From positions 248,001 to 312,000 of the forward strand of contig CANTFL010000223.1 of assembly GCA_947650285.1 (NCBI GenBank): a stretch of 64,000 bases of DNA, written 5' to 3'. Numbering within the stretch: position 1 is the stretch's first letter; each line of letters begins with the position of its first letter. The notes below the pieces were generated by a model that ran no database searches, was not told the DNA's origin, and saw only the letters and a list, made by a program, of their open reading frames with translations. Below, piece by piece: positions 24,757-36,375 of the stretch. The translations under genes were made by a program, and so were the position numbers. The DNA is from Hyaloperonospora brassicae (lineage: Eukaryota > Oomycota > Peronosporomycetes > Peronosporales > Peronosporaceae).

Positions 24757-25309
24757 ATGCAGCAGTCCGTCCCACGCAGTGTGTGTTTCCTGGCAAGGCG
24801 TGGCTTTGCTAGCCACGCAAAGCCGCATGTCCACATGCCGGAGACGGCCATGCTGACCAACAACGTGCGTATTTTGGCTGCAATCGTATACTTAGTCGAG
24901 AGGTTTGCCAAGTGTGCTGGCCCATGTTGACAACTTGTACAGGGCACGCACGAGTTCAAGCGCAAGGGGTGGGAGCTTTCCGCCTACATGGGGATGCTCG
25001 GCGGTCCAATTATCCTGTTTCTGGGCCTCACGAATGCTCCCGAGACGGACTCGGACGTGCTGGCCAGGTGAGGAAGACGACCCACGTGGTGCTGGGGGAT
25101 CGTAGCCAATGGGTACATTCATCGACCCCGCAAGCGACTGACGTGGTCGGCTCTTGCTTGATGGCTTGTGTGTGAGCAGACAAGAGGTGGTTGCCAAGCG
25201 TGCAGGGACAGAGTACCTCGTGCGACGTGCCAGCGGTGGCTCTGAACGACAGCGGTACATTTACAAGTCGCGCGAGATTGGCCAGCCGCCAATGCTTCAC
25301 GAGGAGTAG
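24757..25309 (+). CDS. Small mitochondrial single-pass membrane protein (unidentified)
   Basis: Three exons: 24757-24864, 24943-25067 and 25180-25309, giving 120 aa, with GT-AG introns and a frame that closes at TAG 25309. The N-terminus (MQQSVPRSVCFLARRGFAS) is rich in Arg, Ser and hydrophobic residues and lacks acidic residues, as in a mitochondrial presequence. One membrane segment follows (AYMGMLGGPIILFLGL). The C-terminus is basic and polar. Size and layout resemble small supernumerary subunits of respiratory complexes I or IV, such as ESSS/NDUFB11 or COX6A, but I do not recognise a diagnostic motif. It converges with the transacylase gene, with 260 nt between the stops. Confidence 0.6.
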
Positions 25310-25495
25310 CAAGAGCGAGCGAGAGAGCGCAAGAGCGAGAACACGTGCTGCTTCGTGTCGTGGTCGTGTCTCCTTTGACTGCTATGCTGGACGTTGAGCA
25401 CGGCACGTGATCGACGGAGGACGTACTGGAAGCAAGGGACGGACTGGCGCACCGTCGGTCTTTGTTCGAGTGGCAATAGCAATTGACTCGTCTTC

Positions 25496-25530
25496 TTCTC
25501 CTCCTCCTCCTCCTCCTCCTCCTCCTGCTC
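25496..25530. repeat. (CTC)n microsatellite
   Basis: A pure CTC run in the 3' flank between the two convergent genes. It reads as AGG repeats on the transacylase transcript strand, just past its stop codon. Confidence 0.9.
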
Positions 25531-25569
25531 TCTTCATGCGCTGACGCAGCTCTCCCGCTCCTCGATCGG

Positions 25570-26553
25570 TCAGTGCTGTTGCTCGCTCATGAACGTCTTG
25601 ATCTCGTCGGACGTGCCACAGCTCGTGATCATCAAGTCGCTCGTCTTGCCTGTCTGCTGTCGAATCAGTCCGCTCAGCACGCCGCCGACGCCGAGCTCCA
25701 GGAAGTGGGTCACGCCCTTGTCCACGCAATAGTCGACGCTGGCGCCCCAGCGGACAGCCTGCACGACCTGTGTCTCCAGCACTTGTGCGACCTCCTCGGG
25801 CGTCTTGATCGTCGCGGCAGCCTCGACGTTCCACACCACGGGCACCTCGGGCGGCCGCAGCGCGTTGGCCCGTAACAAGTGCGCGAGGTGCACGCGCAGC
25901 TCTCGTTTCGCAGGTGCCATGAGCTCGCAGTGGAACGGCGCGCTCACGTCCAGCAGCACTGCTCGTCGCGCCAGACCCGTTGTCTTTGCGCGGCGAACGA
26001 CCGCATGAACAGCTTCGGCGTCGCCGCTGATGACCGTCTGCGTGTGCGAGTTGTAGTTGGCCACTTGGCACGTTTTCCCGGTACTGGCCACCGCTTCGCG
26101 GCACAGCCGCTCAATGGCGGGAGGCTGCACGGGCATCAGAGCGGCCATGGCCCCGACCCCAGGAGCGACGGCGCGCTGCATGGCCAGGCCACGAGTGTGC
26201 ACGAGACGAGCAGCTGCGGCAAAGTCGATAGCGTTTGCTGCCACGAGCGCCGAGTACTCGCCCAGTGAATGGCCGAGCGCCAGGTGCACGTTCGGCAGCT
26301 CGAGCTCGTGCTGCAGGACGCGGAGTACGGCGACCGACAGGGCCAGCAGCGCTGGTTGGGCCACGTGCGTGGGCGTGAGCTCGTTGGCGGGGCCTTCCGT
26401 CATGCGACGCCGCAGACTCAGTCCCGTGGCTTCGCTCGCTTCCTCGAGCACTGCATTGACGATGCGTGGCCAGTCACGGAGCAGGTCTTTGCCCATGCCA
26501 ACGCGCTGACTGCCCTGGCCGGGGAACACGAGCGCGAGACGACGGCGCGTCAT
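25570..26553 (-). CDS. Malonyl-CoA:acyl-carrier-protein transacylase
   Basis: Single exon of 327 aa from ATG 26553. It moves malonyl from CoA to acyl carrier protein in type II fatty-acid synthesis. It has LVFPGQGSQRVGMG at residues 6-19, the nucleophile serine in LALGHSLGEYSAL, a substrate arginine in the LVHTRGLAMQRA helix, the catalytic-histidine motif SAPFHCELM, and the closing GVGGVLSGLI. Length fits stand-alone FabD/MCAT enzymes. In oomycetes cytosolic synthesis uses a large type I enzyme, so this copy probably serves mitochondrial synthesis. The N-terminus (MTRRRLALVFPG) is short, so any import signal would have to lie in an upstream exon that was not found. THO2 ends 264 nt upstream on the same strand. 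Confidence 0.88.
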   Translation of the reverse strand: MTRRRLALVFPGQGSQRVGMGKDLLRDWPRIVNAVLEEASEATGLSLRRRMTEGPANELTPTHVAQPALLALSVAVLRVLQHELELPNVHLALGHSLGEYSALVAANAIDFAAAARLVHTRGLAMQRAVAPGVGAMAALMPVQPPAIERLCREAVASTGKTCQVANYNSHTQTVISGDAEAVHAVVRRAKTTGLARRAVLLDVSAPFHCELMAPAKRELRVHLAHLLRANALRPPEVPVVWNVEAAATIKTPEEVAQVLETQVVQAVRWGASVDYCVDKGVTHFLELGVGGVLSGLIRQQTGKTSDLMITSCGTSDEIKTFMSEQQH

Positions 26554-26817
26554 GCTGCGCGTTGTTTGGGGCTCTGGGCACAAAACGGGTGGTGGGGAAC
26601 GTCGGACTGCAATGCACGGGGAGGGGGCGTCACCGGCGGCTCTTGTTTGTTGCGTGCTTAGACCTGCCTTGGCTACCTACGGACGGCACGTTGACTGCGT
26701 ACGTGTGGCTGGAGCTGTCGCTGCAGTAGCTCCTCACACGACAGTCTCGCGCAGTGAGTGTGTGTGTGTGTGCTTGGGGCCAGATGGACGACGGAGGGTA
26801 TCTACAAGGGTCTCAGC

Positions 26818-29800
26818 TTACCGACGACCTCCACGGATGTCGTTGCGCTCACGTCGACGGCCACCGCTCATACCATTTACACCACGATCGTCGTGGTCGC
26901 TCCGTCGGTCAAAGTTTCCCGATGCGTGCCGCCCGCCTCGGTCTTGACGTCCACGCCTAAGGCATACCCATCATACCACCACAACCTGCTGTTAGAACGA
27001 GCACTTGACACAGCAGGGACTCACAGAGTAGTTGCGTACATTTGGTCGCGCTGCTGGAGCTGATGCTGCTGCTGCTGCTGCATCTGGTTCCCGCTGTTTC
27101 CGTCCACGCCATTCCCCTTCATCTTTCGCTTGCGCTTGTCGTCATGTCCGCGCTTCAGCTCGCCTCGGGTGCCATTGCTACCACCATCACGACGCCGGTT
27201 TGCTTCCATTGCGTTGCTCGGAGATACTTCTTCAGCCGTAGTAGGCTCACGCTCACGCTTGCGAGACGAAGACACCAGTGACACGATCTTGCGCGCACCA
27301 CCAGCAAGACTTCCAGCAACGGCCGTCGGGACCTTTGCCGCTGGAGATGCAGCCACTGACGACGAAAGCGGAGGACGCATCCGATCACGCGCTCCAGGTC
27401 TACTGCGCTCGCCAGATAGCAGCTCTTTGGCCCTGGCCTCCTTATCGGCGGTAAGCTGACGACGCAACGCGGCCTCCGACTGCTCAGCAGATCGGACTCT
27501 CTTGTGCACAACTTCGACTGAAGGAGGCTCAGTAGCCACGGTCTCATGCCCTGCTCTCGTTCCCCAATTTGGGGTGGATGACTCAGACACGTGATCGGGC
27601 TGTGGTAACAACGGCGGCTTGACCGGCTCGTCATTTCGCGCTGAAGTCGATTCGGACAGCTCTGGTTGCCTTGCCACCTCGTTCCCTTCGCGTCCGTAGA
27701 TCGAATCACGATTTCGCGAGCTGCGTTCGTGACGATCATGACTGCCACTGCGGCTGCTGTGGCGGGCGCTTGCAAAACGGTCACCTTGAATGCCACGGTA
27801 GACCTGTCCACGTTCGCGCGCACGCTCGCTTTCCCGTGAAGATCGATTGGCACTCACGGTACTACGGTCATCGGCACGATCCCCTGACCGACTGCGCAGC
27901 GGTGTCGATGCTTTCTCGAAATTGCGGGATGCCGACCCACTGCGTTCGCGCGATTCGAACGCTCGACTATTTGTTGAGCTACTTTGACTCGCCAACGCGG
28001 GCGACAACTCACGATCGCGGTAGTCTCGACGACCGCGTTTTTCCTCCATCCCGTGTTCGACAGATGTATCCACCGAAGTATCTTGGCGATGCTCAGGCTC
28101 TTCACGTTCTGCACGACTGCTACGGTCATGACCAGCGTCAATTGAGCTGCCTTGTCCACTGCGGCTGTCCCGACTACGATCCCCACCTCGTTCACGCTCC
28201 GAGGTTCGCTCTTTCATCCGCGTAGAAGCGACATCGCTGTAGTTGCTGCTTTTTCCCAGCACGATTTCGCCACTTTCGATCTCTTGACACTCCGCACGAC
28301 TTGGCGCTGGCACGGTTACACCTTCGCGTTTGCCTTCATTGCCTTCGGTGTCGTCAGCAGGATCCGTCGCGTTCTCCCCATCGGTTGCACCCTTTTTGTC
28401 ATTGCTTGATGATACAGCAGCTAGAGGCTTCGATAGAGTATAGCGAGTGCGCAGGATCCTATCGTCAGTCAGCGACGCCTTGCGCTTCGTGAGCAGAGCA
28501 AAGTAGCGCTTAGCCATGATCTTGATATCTTCCCTATCTTCATTTGTCAGCTTTTCCACAATAGCCAAGATCACCTCAGCTGTTCCACAGCCCACTGGGA
28601 ATACGTCAATCAGCTTTGTGAGTACCACCAAAGTGTTGCGGATCGGCATGTACTTGCCACTCGAAAGAGCTGTTTTGTACACAAGCTCGAGCTGCTGGTG
28701 CCAACGAGCATACGCCACCTTAAACTGGCGGTGGGCGATACATTTCGTGTCGTCAGTCAGATCTAAGCTCATGCCAATCTTGCCATGGACCGCTTCATCA
28801 TCATACGTCGCGCCGTTCTGGTACCACCGCAGAATAAGCCCCAGTGTCTCCTTCATGAAAAAGCCAAAGTTGCTCGCCTCACGCTCCGTCGCGCATAGCA
28901 CTAGCGCTGACACCTTCACGTTTACCTTGTGGAAATACTGCAGACTGCTAAGTTGTGGTGTCGACAAGGTATGTAGGCGCTCCATGAACTTGGCGGCAAA
29001 TAGTGCGTCTTCAGGTGATATTAGCGAGCGTGGAATCACACACTTCTGAAGCAGCTCGTCAATCGCAGTTTGATAATCGTTCGGTTCGTTTTTGAAAAAC
29101 GTGAAAAACGTTCCTTTCATCTTCTCTAGTCGCTCGTATACGCGTTTTCGATGAACCACCTGGTCTTTTTGTTCCGTCGTAAGCACATCGATCATCTGCG
29201 TGGTCTTATCTTTCAGCTTCTTCCGCTCACTTGCACTGAGCGACGCGTTTGCGCCAGATGTGATAGAGTTCCTCAAGCGCAAAATCTCTGACTCATACTG
29301 CTGGAACGGAATATGGATGTCGTACAGCTTCAAGCCCCAAAACGTTGCATATACCTCTGGCGTTAATACCGAAAACGGTCCTTCACAATTACCGCCGGGT
29401 GTATTCTGGACGCGCAGTGCTTCCTTGATGTCCGCCAATACATCGGGATCGTACATATACCAACTTTTCTCCACAGCGGACGTGCCATTTGATGCGACTT
29501 CAGCTGTACTGACCCCATTAGTGGCCGTATTCGTACTGCTGGTAGCATGTACACCACGCGGCGCGGTTCGCAATATTGGATCGTCGCTGCGCATCGCCGG
29601 ACGAATGAGTGACATCGCCAACTCGGGTGGCACGTTGTACTCACGAACTAGCGTCGTAATTGACGGAAGCATCTTTCGGTACGCCGACGGGTCAACAACG
29701 CCACCTAGAAACTGCAGCAGCTGGCTGAGTGTAAGCTGGCAAGTATCAAAGACTCGACCGAGCAGCTTGAGATGTGGCAATGCTCTGTCCTCATGGTACT

Positions 29801-32245
29801 CAATGCGGCTGCGCATCTGACAAATCAAGATACATAACGGTAAGGCCAAGTTACGCTTGATCAGAGCATCGCGTAGTTTGGGAATGGCACGACGGTTTTG
29901 GAACTTCGGGTCTGTCGGTTCATACCAAAGGTGCGGCCCGCCAGCTTGGGCTTCGAGTTGGCTTGCTGAGATATCCTCCAAGCTCAAGCACGACCCCATC
30001 TTTGTAAGCAGCTCACTCAATACGACAAGATCTACCGACGCCCAGCTTTTGAGACGCTGGATAAGATACTGAAGTAGACCTGCCAGCTCCACGTTTGGAT
30101 ACTTGCGGTAGAAGCTACCCGAAAAATTCGCAAGCGACGTCAGCCACAGTGAGACATTGGTCCCGTCGGACTTCATGGACTGCTGCGGTCTCGATAATTC
30201 GCTGACAAGAACGAATGACAACACATCCATCCCCAATGGCGTGACGAATTTGAGCGACTCCACCACAGGCTGAATCAAATTATCGTACGACTGAATCTGC
30301 CGCAGCATCGTACGAAATACAATCAGCGGGTTCGAGTGGGACACGTGGGTCAGACTGCGGGCTGACAGCTTTGCCCGATCTGCCGTGAGCCGCCGCATGA
30401 TTGCACGCGTGCTTTGTATTACCTCAGCTTCTTTGATGCGCATCTCCGGATACTTGTCGTACAACTCGAACCAATGTAAGTACATTCTGTAGCGCTCATC
30501 GCACGGTAACGTTTTGATCAGGTCCCACATCAAGAATGCCGAGCTCGGATTACATTTCTGCAGCGACATGGCCGGGAAGAATGAACTGATCAACAGTGAC
30601 TTCACCTTCGTTAGAAGCACAGCATCCTTTCCATCCTTTTCAACAATAGCGCTGGCCTTCTTGGCGTGATCATCAACCAACTTGCCAACGATGCGCAGCA
30701 GCTTTGCCAAAAGAAACTGGTCGTGAAACAACTGAGGCCCAATCTTCTCCACTATAGGGAACACATCAGACACACAGTCGTCGAGCGTAGCCACTCTACG
30801 AACGTAATGGCTGCTCATGCTTGCGTGGGGCGCTAGATCGCTCACTTGAGTTGCCGAACCCACGCTGTTGGCACTTACAAGCTCTAGACTGCGGGATGAT
30901 AACGACGCATACACGTCTTCGATCATCACATTTACAACAGCACACGCTTCCGAGTTCAACGGTTCAAACACAAGAGGGTTGGCACCTCTCTTTTGAAACC
31001 ACGAAATCATATCAAAGGCGCGTTCTCGCGCATCAATCTCCAAAAGACCGATGATAAGCCCGTACACCTGGTTGTGTTCCGCATTCTGCTTGCGTTTCTC
31101 AGCAACGAGAGCTACTTCATCCAAGCCCACTGCTTTCTCTGAGTCTTTTTTGCCGGCAAGACTTATCTGGCCAAACGACCCAGCTTTTTCGATCAGCTCC
31201 TTTTCGTGCTCCACAGACGCTTGTATGATGTCGCCACGAGACGGGGACAAGTGTGGCAGGAGAGCGTCCAAATCGAGAAGGCCCTTGTTCAGCAGCGTTG
31301 CAGCTAGACGGTAGAGTGAGCGTGGCGTCGTGGCTCCCTCCACAGCAGGTGGATCACGTTTATAAAACTGAAACTTGAAACCCATAACGTGAGGCAAGCT
31401 ATCGCGCTTAAATATCTCGAGGAGATGAGTAAAGCAATCGTTTCTCGGATTCATCTCGTAGACGTCAAGCACCAAGTCCAAGACACGGTTCGCATCCAAG
31501 TCGAAAAAGCCGATAAGCGTTATTAGGTCAGCTTTTGTCTCCTCGAGCTGGCCCTTGCTTACCCCAGTGTGTAGCAGACACAGCACCTTGGAAAACCCCT
31601 CTGTCTCCTCACGCAGCAGGTTGTACTTGATCTGTGTGTACAGGGTCTTCGTATTAATGCGCACCATCTTCTTCGCCAGCAGCTGCGGCTGGGACACTAG
31701 CTCTGCATCGTGCAGCAAATCGAACTCAAGTGTTGACTTGAGGCTCAGTAGCGTCAAAAGCTTCTCGTCCACCGTGGCTTTTACCAATGCGCACAAATTG
31801 CGCCATTCCCTCGACGTGTGACGCTCATAGCCGCGCTCACTGATCTCGACTTGATTGCCGATGACCCACAGCATATCTGTCAACAAATCGCATGCCTTGG
31901 AGTTCGTTGTCTACAAAGTAGTCAGTCAGTCAGTCAGTCAGTCAGTCGATCGGTCCGATGTTAGTAGTCCGCAAATCAATGATCGCTAAGATCTCTGTCT
32001 GTGCACACGTACCATCTCGGCTTCCTTCAGTAGTCCCAGCACTTGTTGTTTGGCCAACTTGGCGTCCAGCACGATCCACACGAGCTCATAGAGCAGTCGA
32101 GGCAGCTCTACAGGCGTCAAGCATGATGTATGATACATAAAAAGCACTGCCACACCATACTACACAACAACCCCGCTTACCCGAATCCGCCTCGTGTCCT
32201 GAGAAACCGCTCAAAGCGCGTGTCAACTGCTTCAGGCTATAAGAA

Positions 32246-32308
<63 letters not shown>

Positions 32309-32467
32309 ACGAGTCAATAGTACAACAAGCGTCAGGTCGACCGCGAAGGCCAGAGGGCTCATTGAGACACGGAGAAGCAGCATGTACGTGTCGGCGCGTC
32401 CGTTCTCGGCCCATCGGTGCAGCGTCTTCTCGCAGATGAGCGTGAGGTCCGTGCGTCTGCGGTCCAT
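26818..32467 (-). CDS. THO2: THO complex subunit 2
   Basis: Five exons on the minus strand: 32467-32388, 32236-32181, 32107-32013, 31910-27025 and 26956-26818, giving 1751 aa. The first three small exons rebuild the N-terminal helices (HRWAENGRADTLKQLTRAL, LPRLLYELVWIVLDAKLA). Then come MVRINTKTLYTQIKYNLLREE, GFKFQFYKRDP and SLYRLAATLLNKGLLDLDAL, all typical of THO2/THOC2. The helical core fills about residues 1-1200. The rest is charged and low-complexity (Ser, Arg, Glu), with a short Gln run. THO2 is the scaffold of the THO complex, which couples transcription to mRNA packaging and export. The fourth exon ends at a strong GTGAGT donor; the last exon adds an RGG-type tail (RGRQDRGGRHASGNF...). 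Reading through the donor would end the protein one codon later and lose that tail. Confidence 0.9.
31918..31948. repeat. (GTCA)n microsatellite in THO2 intron 3
   Basis: Seven tandem copies of the tetranucleotide, directly next to the acceptor of THO2 exon 4. Confidence 0.9.
32245..32308. repeat. (TAGA)n and (GA)n microsatellite in THO2 intron 1
   Basis: About 13 TAGA units followed by a short GA run, inside the 151-nt first intron and close to its acceptor. Confidence 0.9.
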
Positions 32468-33431
32468 CCGCACTTCGATCGAGCGGCTCCTTGTGTCAGG
32501 ATGGGTCGTGGGGGTTGTATTAAAGATGAGAGACCTCGACAGCGTGAGGGGCTTTGTCTTTTTGTAACTTGGGTACCAACGCGTCACAAAAGTGGGGGCA
32601 TTTCGCTGCACGCCGTAAAATAGTGTGAGGTGTACGTAAGATTGGGCTTTGCGATCTAGTCAGCGACAGGATTCCTTTGTACCCATTGTGTCTTCTGCTG
32701 CCACACAAGGGCAAGAACAGCACACGTACTGACGACATATCTGGTCGCCAAGGACTTCCTGACTCTCGCCATACCGCATCCATAACCTGCGCGTATCAAG
32801 TGACTATTGAGCCCTTCACAAACAAGCTACGTACCTCTCCACGTGCTCATGCGCTCACGCACAGCGAGCAATACGAGGATCGACCTTACACTCGAATCGC
32901 GGTATCGCCTCATTGATTATAAATCGTGCGGTACGTCAGATTCGACCGCGTACGCAGCCACAATGAAACAGCAGCTCGACAATGTAATAGAGAAGGATAA
33001 CGAGACAGCAGCTCGACAATGGAATGAGGAGGGTGCGTAAAAGAAGACTTGAGACAAATGGAGAGGTCGAAGTTGTGGGTATGGCATGTTGCGGCGTCGT
33101 CGTACCCATGAGATGCGAAGCGAGGAGCATTCGGAAAGCAATAGCCAGATAGATCATCGTCGATCTGATCATCGCACATAGTGTTGAGCATATCTGTCGT
33201 AGGCCCTTTGGCGGTTTCGTACACATTTGTCCGTGTCATGCGCTCGGGTATGCGACCTGTCGCGTGTCCAGCAACCGTTTCCAATACAATAGTGACTAAA
33301 CCCACAGCTTTGCGTGCGGTGAAATTGTCATTAGAATGTTGCAATACAGACCCGACTTCAAGGCCAAGAGCACTGTCTCGATGTTGATAGGATAATACTC
33401 TGCCCAATCGGAAAAACTCGCTGGACTCAAC
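32468..33431. promoter_or_regulatory. Divergent promoter region, THO2 / PPME1
   Basis: 964 nt between two divergent start codons. It must contain both promoters. I could not place a core element with confidence, and the short frames inside are not recognised. Confidence 0.4.
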
Positions 33432-34877
33432 ATGGCAACGACACACGACGTCAGCTACGACGGCGCATGGGTCGAGTACTTTGACTCGAACGAAGACGTG
33501 GCGCTGCCCAATGGAGACGTGTGTCACCTTTGGTATGCACTGATTGACGACTGTTCGCTTACTGGCCGTGCGTTTTGCTGCTTATCGCTCTGCTTGTAGA
33601 CATTTCGCGTGTATCGCACAGGCTCTCAAGGTCCGCACGTGATCTTACTACACGGTGGGGGTTACACCTCCATGACTTGGTGTCTCGTGGCGGTACAAAG
33701 TGCTTCAAGCGTCTGTTGTATACCGGTGCTGGCTATATGGCTAACGACGATGCGGTGCTGTGCTATCTCTAGGCCATGCTGAAGGACACGTGCAGGGTGT
33801 ACGCCTTTGATTTGCGCGGTCATGGCCAGACACACACAAGCGTCGATGACGACTTGTCCATCGATACACTGGTAGAAGACACTCTGCAGATCGTGGAACA
33901 TGTGGTCCCTCCTATGGCGCCGAAGACGGACGGAAGTGCTGATGTAGAGAATCCGCAGACCATCATCGTTGGCCACAGGTGAGGAACATGGTCGCTGCAT
34001 GAAGGGAAGGGTCTTGTGTTGACAAAACTGGTACGATCCTTTGTGTTGCCCATTATCGCGATGCCTTTGCCTATAGTTTGGGCGGTGCACTCGGAGTTCG
34101 GGTTGCTGCCACGGGCAAGGTGCCGTCTCTTGTCGGTGTCATGGTGATTGATGTGGTGGAAGGCACGGCAATGGCGTCGCTAAAGCACATGGGCGCCATC
34201 CTTGAACGACGTCCATCGCGCTTTCGCTCGTACAAGGATGCGGTCGATTGGGCATTGCGTAGCGGCACTGTGCATAATGCTGAAGCTGTCGAAGTCTCCA
34301 TTCCGTCGCAGCTCAAGCGACTTGAAGACGGCACGCTGGTATGGAGGACAGATCTGGCCTGCAGTGCAAAGCACTGGAATGGTGGGTAGTTTTGCTGGAC
34401 CTGTCAGAAGTGCGCTCGCTTACCTTTTTGCGCTATCGACAGGCTGGTTTACTGGTCTCTCGAAGCAGTTCCTGTCGCTAAAGGAAGCCAAGGTGTTGGT
34501 GTTGGCAGGTAAGATGGTGCACTGATTCCATTTGGGTTGTCTGGTCACACGTTCTTTGCTCACCCCACTCGTAAGGCTCCGACCGTCTGGACACGGAGCT
34601 TATGCGCGGCCAAATGATGGGCAAATTCGAGATGAGATTGGTGTATTCGTCGGGGCACGCGATACAGGAAGATTGTCCACACGAGGTGGCGAAGTTCATC
34701 ACGGATTTGTGCGGCCGCTGTGCGCGCGTGAAAAGCGGAATTGTATGTAGACTTGATCGAGCATCAGCTGAACCAGCGAAGGGCTCGTTTCTGGCGGAAC
34801 GCCTTCAGAAAGCGCGTGCGATGATACCAGAAGACGGCGTCCGTAGTGCTGAAGACAACCACAGCAAGCTCTCGTAA
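33432..34877 (+). CDS. PPME1: Protein phosphatase methylesterase 1
   Basis: Six exons: 33432-33518, 33600-33692, 33773-33978, 34077-34381, 34443-34508 and 34576-34877, giving 352 aa. The alpha/beta-hydrolase shows VILLHGGGYTSMTW (oxyanion region), YAFDLRGHG, the nucleophile serine in GHSLGGAL (split by an intron), VMVIDVVEGTAMASL and the catalytic histidine in YSSGHAIQEDCP. It removes the methyl ester from the C-terminal leucine of the PP2A catalytic subunit and so controls holoenzyme assembly. The start ATG follows directly on short, unconserved sequence, and YFDSNEDV matches the family N-terminus. The first donor is GTGTGT after codon 29; a nearby GTATGC would put a stop in frame. It converges with the sugar transporter, with 97 nt between stops. 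Confidence 0.9.
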
Positions 34878-34974
34878 AGGTTCAAACCATGGTGCGTTTC
34901 GCGCAATTGTTGGATTGAAAAGGGATTACAACTATCGTAGGCAGATGTAACCGATTGATGAAGCTTCAACTATT

Positions 34975-36096
34975 CTACCCGCACAGCACATTGAACGTCT
35001 GCAACGTTCGTGTAACAAAGTGCCGGTGTCCCTGCTGTATTGTCTGCGAGCCTCTCGTGTCAATGACAACATCATCTGCCGCCGGAGATCGATGCTCCTT
35101 CTTGGCAACGGGTTTGATGGCAAACCTGCTGTCTCCGTAGACAAACACTGAGACGACGACCAGCAAGACGCCAAAGTAGAAAGAGGTCGTGGCCGTCTGG
35201 TCAAACATGTAATTGGAGATGATGCATGAGAAGATGAGCGAGAAGGACGTGCCAAAGTTCTTGACAATGTTGTCCGAGTAGCGCACGACAGCTGCAATCG
35301 TGAGCCCACCGACGGCCTGGAGAAATATGACGGCAAAGACCGCTGGGTGGAAGCCATGGAAGAGTCCGTTCGTATACACTTCGCTGATATTGCGCACGAC
35401 GTCCACAGCAGCGACGCCTACAGAGATGGCCGAAAGCTGCAAATTTCGCGTCCAGAGCGCGTCCAGCGTCCGCTGTGCCGCCACGGCCTTGTGTGATTTC
35501 ATGACGCGCTCAAAGTAAGCGGCAGCAAGTCCCGAGTTGATTGCTAGTCCAACCATGATACAAATGCCAATAACCTGGTGGTCGCTGTTGCTGTTCACTT
35601 TGTCCGCGTGCGTTGATCCACTCGGGAGTCGCGAGTACGAACAGATGGTGACGCCAGCCATAAGCGCCACCATGGCACACCACTGCACAAAGCTAAAGCG
35701 CCGGTGCAGCAGCACAATCATGAAAATGGCGGTCGTAATGACCTTCAGCTGGTACACGATCTGGTACGTCGTCACGTCCACGTAGTCGTACGCAATGAGC
35801 GCAAACATGTTCTGCAGTGCGTAGAGGAACGCGAGCACCGCCATCTTCGCGAGTCCCCTCGTGTCGGCAAAGACTTCCAGTTGCAACGTGCGTATCGACG
35901 CCTTGACGTTTCCGCGCTTGAGCTTGAGCAACATAAGACAGCACAAGAGAAACTTAAACATCTCGACAAGCAGGACGACGGAGCTTGGGCGGTACTTGGG
36001 TCCTGCTTGAGCGCGCGAGTACTTGGACGTGATGGACAGCGCCGTGTTCTGCACCACGAGCATCACGAAACTCACTTGCTTGAGCGAGATCTTCAT
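34975..36096 (-). CDS. Nucleotide-sugar transporter, SLC35A-like
   Basis: Single exon of 373 aa from ATG 36096. It has about ten membrane segments. Family motifs are MLVVQNTALSITSKYSR in helix 1, PSSVVLLVEMFKFLLC, the ALQNMFALIAYDYVDVTTYQIVYQLK-type block (helices 3-4, visible at 35780-35850), GLAAAYFERVMK in the middle, and GGLTIAAVVRYSDNIVKNF near the end. Such proteins exchange UDP- or CMP-sugars for the nucleoside monophosphate across the Golgi or ER membrane. The exact sugar cannot be told from sequence; the subfamily includes UDP-galactose, UDP-GlcNAc and CMP-sialic-acid carriers. An in-frame extension upstream to 36285 is not preceded by an ATG and is not conserved. Confidence 0.85.
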   Translation of the reverse strand: MKISLKQVSFVMLVVQNTALSITSKYSRAQAGPKYRPSSVVLLVEMFKFLLCCLMLLKLKRGNVKASIRTLQLEVFADTRGLAKMAVLAFLYALQNMFALIAYDYVDVTTYQIVYQLKVITTAIFMIVLLHRRFSFVQWCAMVALMAGVTICSYSRLPSGSTHADKVNSNSDHQVIGICIMVGLAINSGLAAAYFERVMKSHKAVAAQRTLDALWTRNLQLSAISVGVAAVDVVRNISEVYTNGLFHGFHPAVFAVIFLQAVGGLTIAAVVRYSDNIVKNFGTSFSLIFSCIISNYMFDQTATTSFYFGVLLVVVSVFVYGDSRFAIKPVAKKEHRSPAADDVVIDTRGSQTIQQGHRHFVTRTLQTFNVLCG

Positions 36097-36375
36097 CGTC
36101 GCGGCGACAGTTGCGGGACGACAAGGACGCGAACGGCAAAACGGAGGATAGTGGACCGCAGAGTCGTCCGTGCAGCAGTTACAATAATTGCAATAGCACA
36201 ATAGGCGCTCGGCGGCCGTGATCTCGACGGCTATTGCAATGTTGCAAATGTGAGTGGAACACGGACAGTTGTAAGAGCCAATCAACGTCGACTACGGCTG
36301 TCATTGGTCGTGTATTGTGATAAAGCAGACACATGGCGTCGGGTTTCGGCGAGGTTGGGCCGTGCCGTGTGTTGC
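36097..36375. promoter_or_regulatory. Compact bidirectional promoter, sugar transporter / VPS29
   Basis: Only 279 nt separate the two divergent start codons, so both transcripts must start here. No core element is assigned with confidence. Confidence 0.45.

Noticed and set aside
25382..26104. 240-codon minus-strand frame over the transacylase
   Set aside because: Alternative frame of the FabD-type gene; Arg-rich, and it includes the CTC repeat as a Gly run.
33181..33387. Short frames in the THO2-PPME1 promoter region
   Set aside because: All under 70 codons, except a 205-codon minus-strand frame at 32910-33527 that overlaps PPME1 exon 1. No recognisable content.
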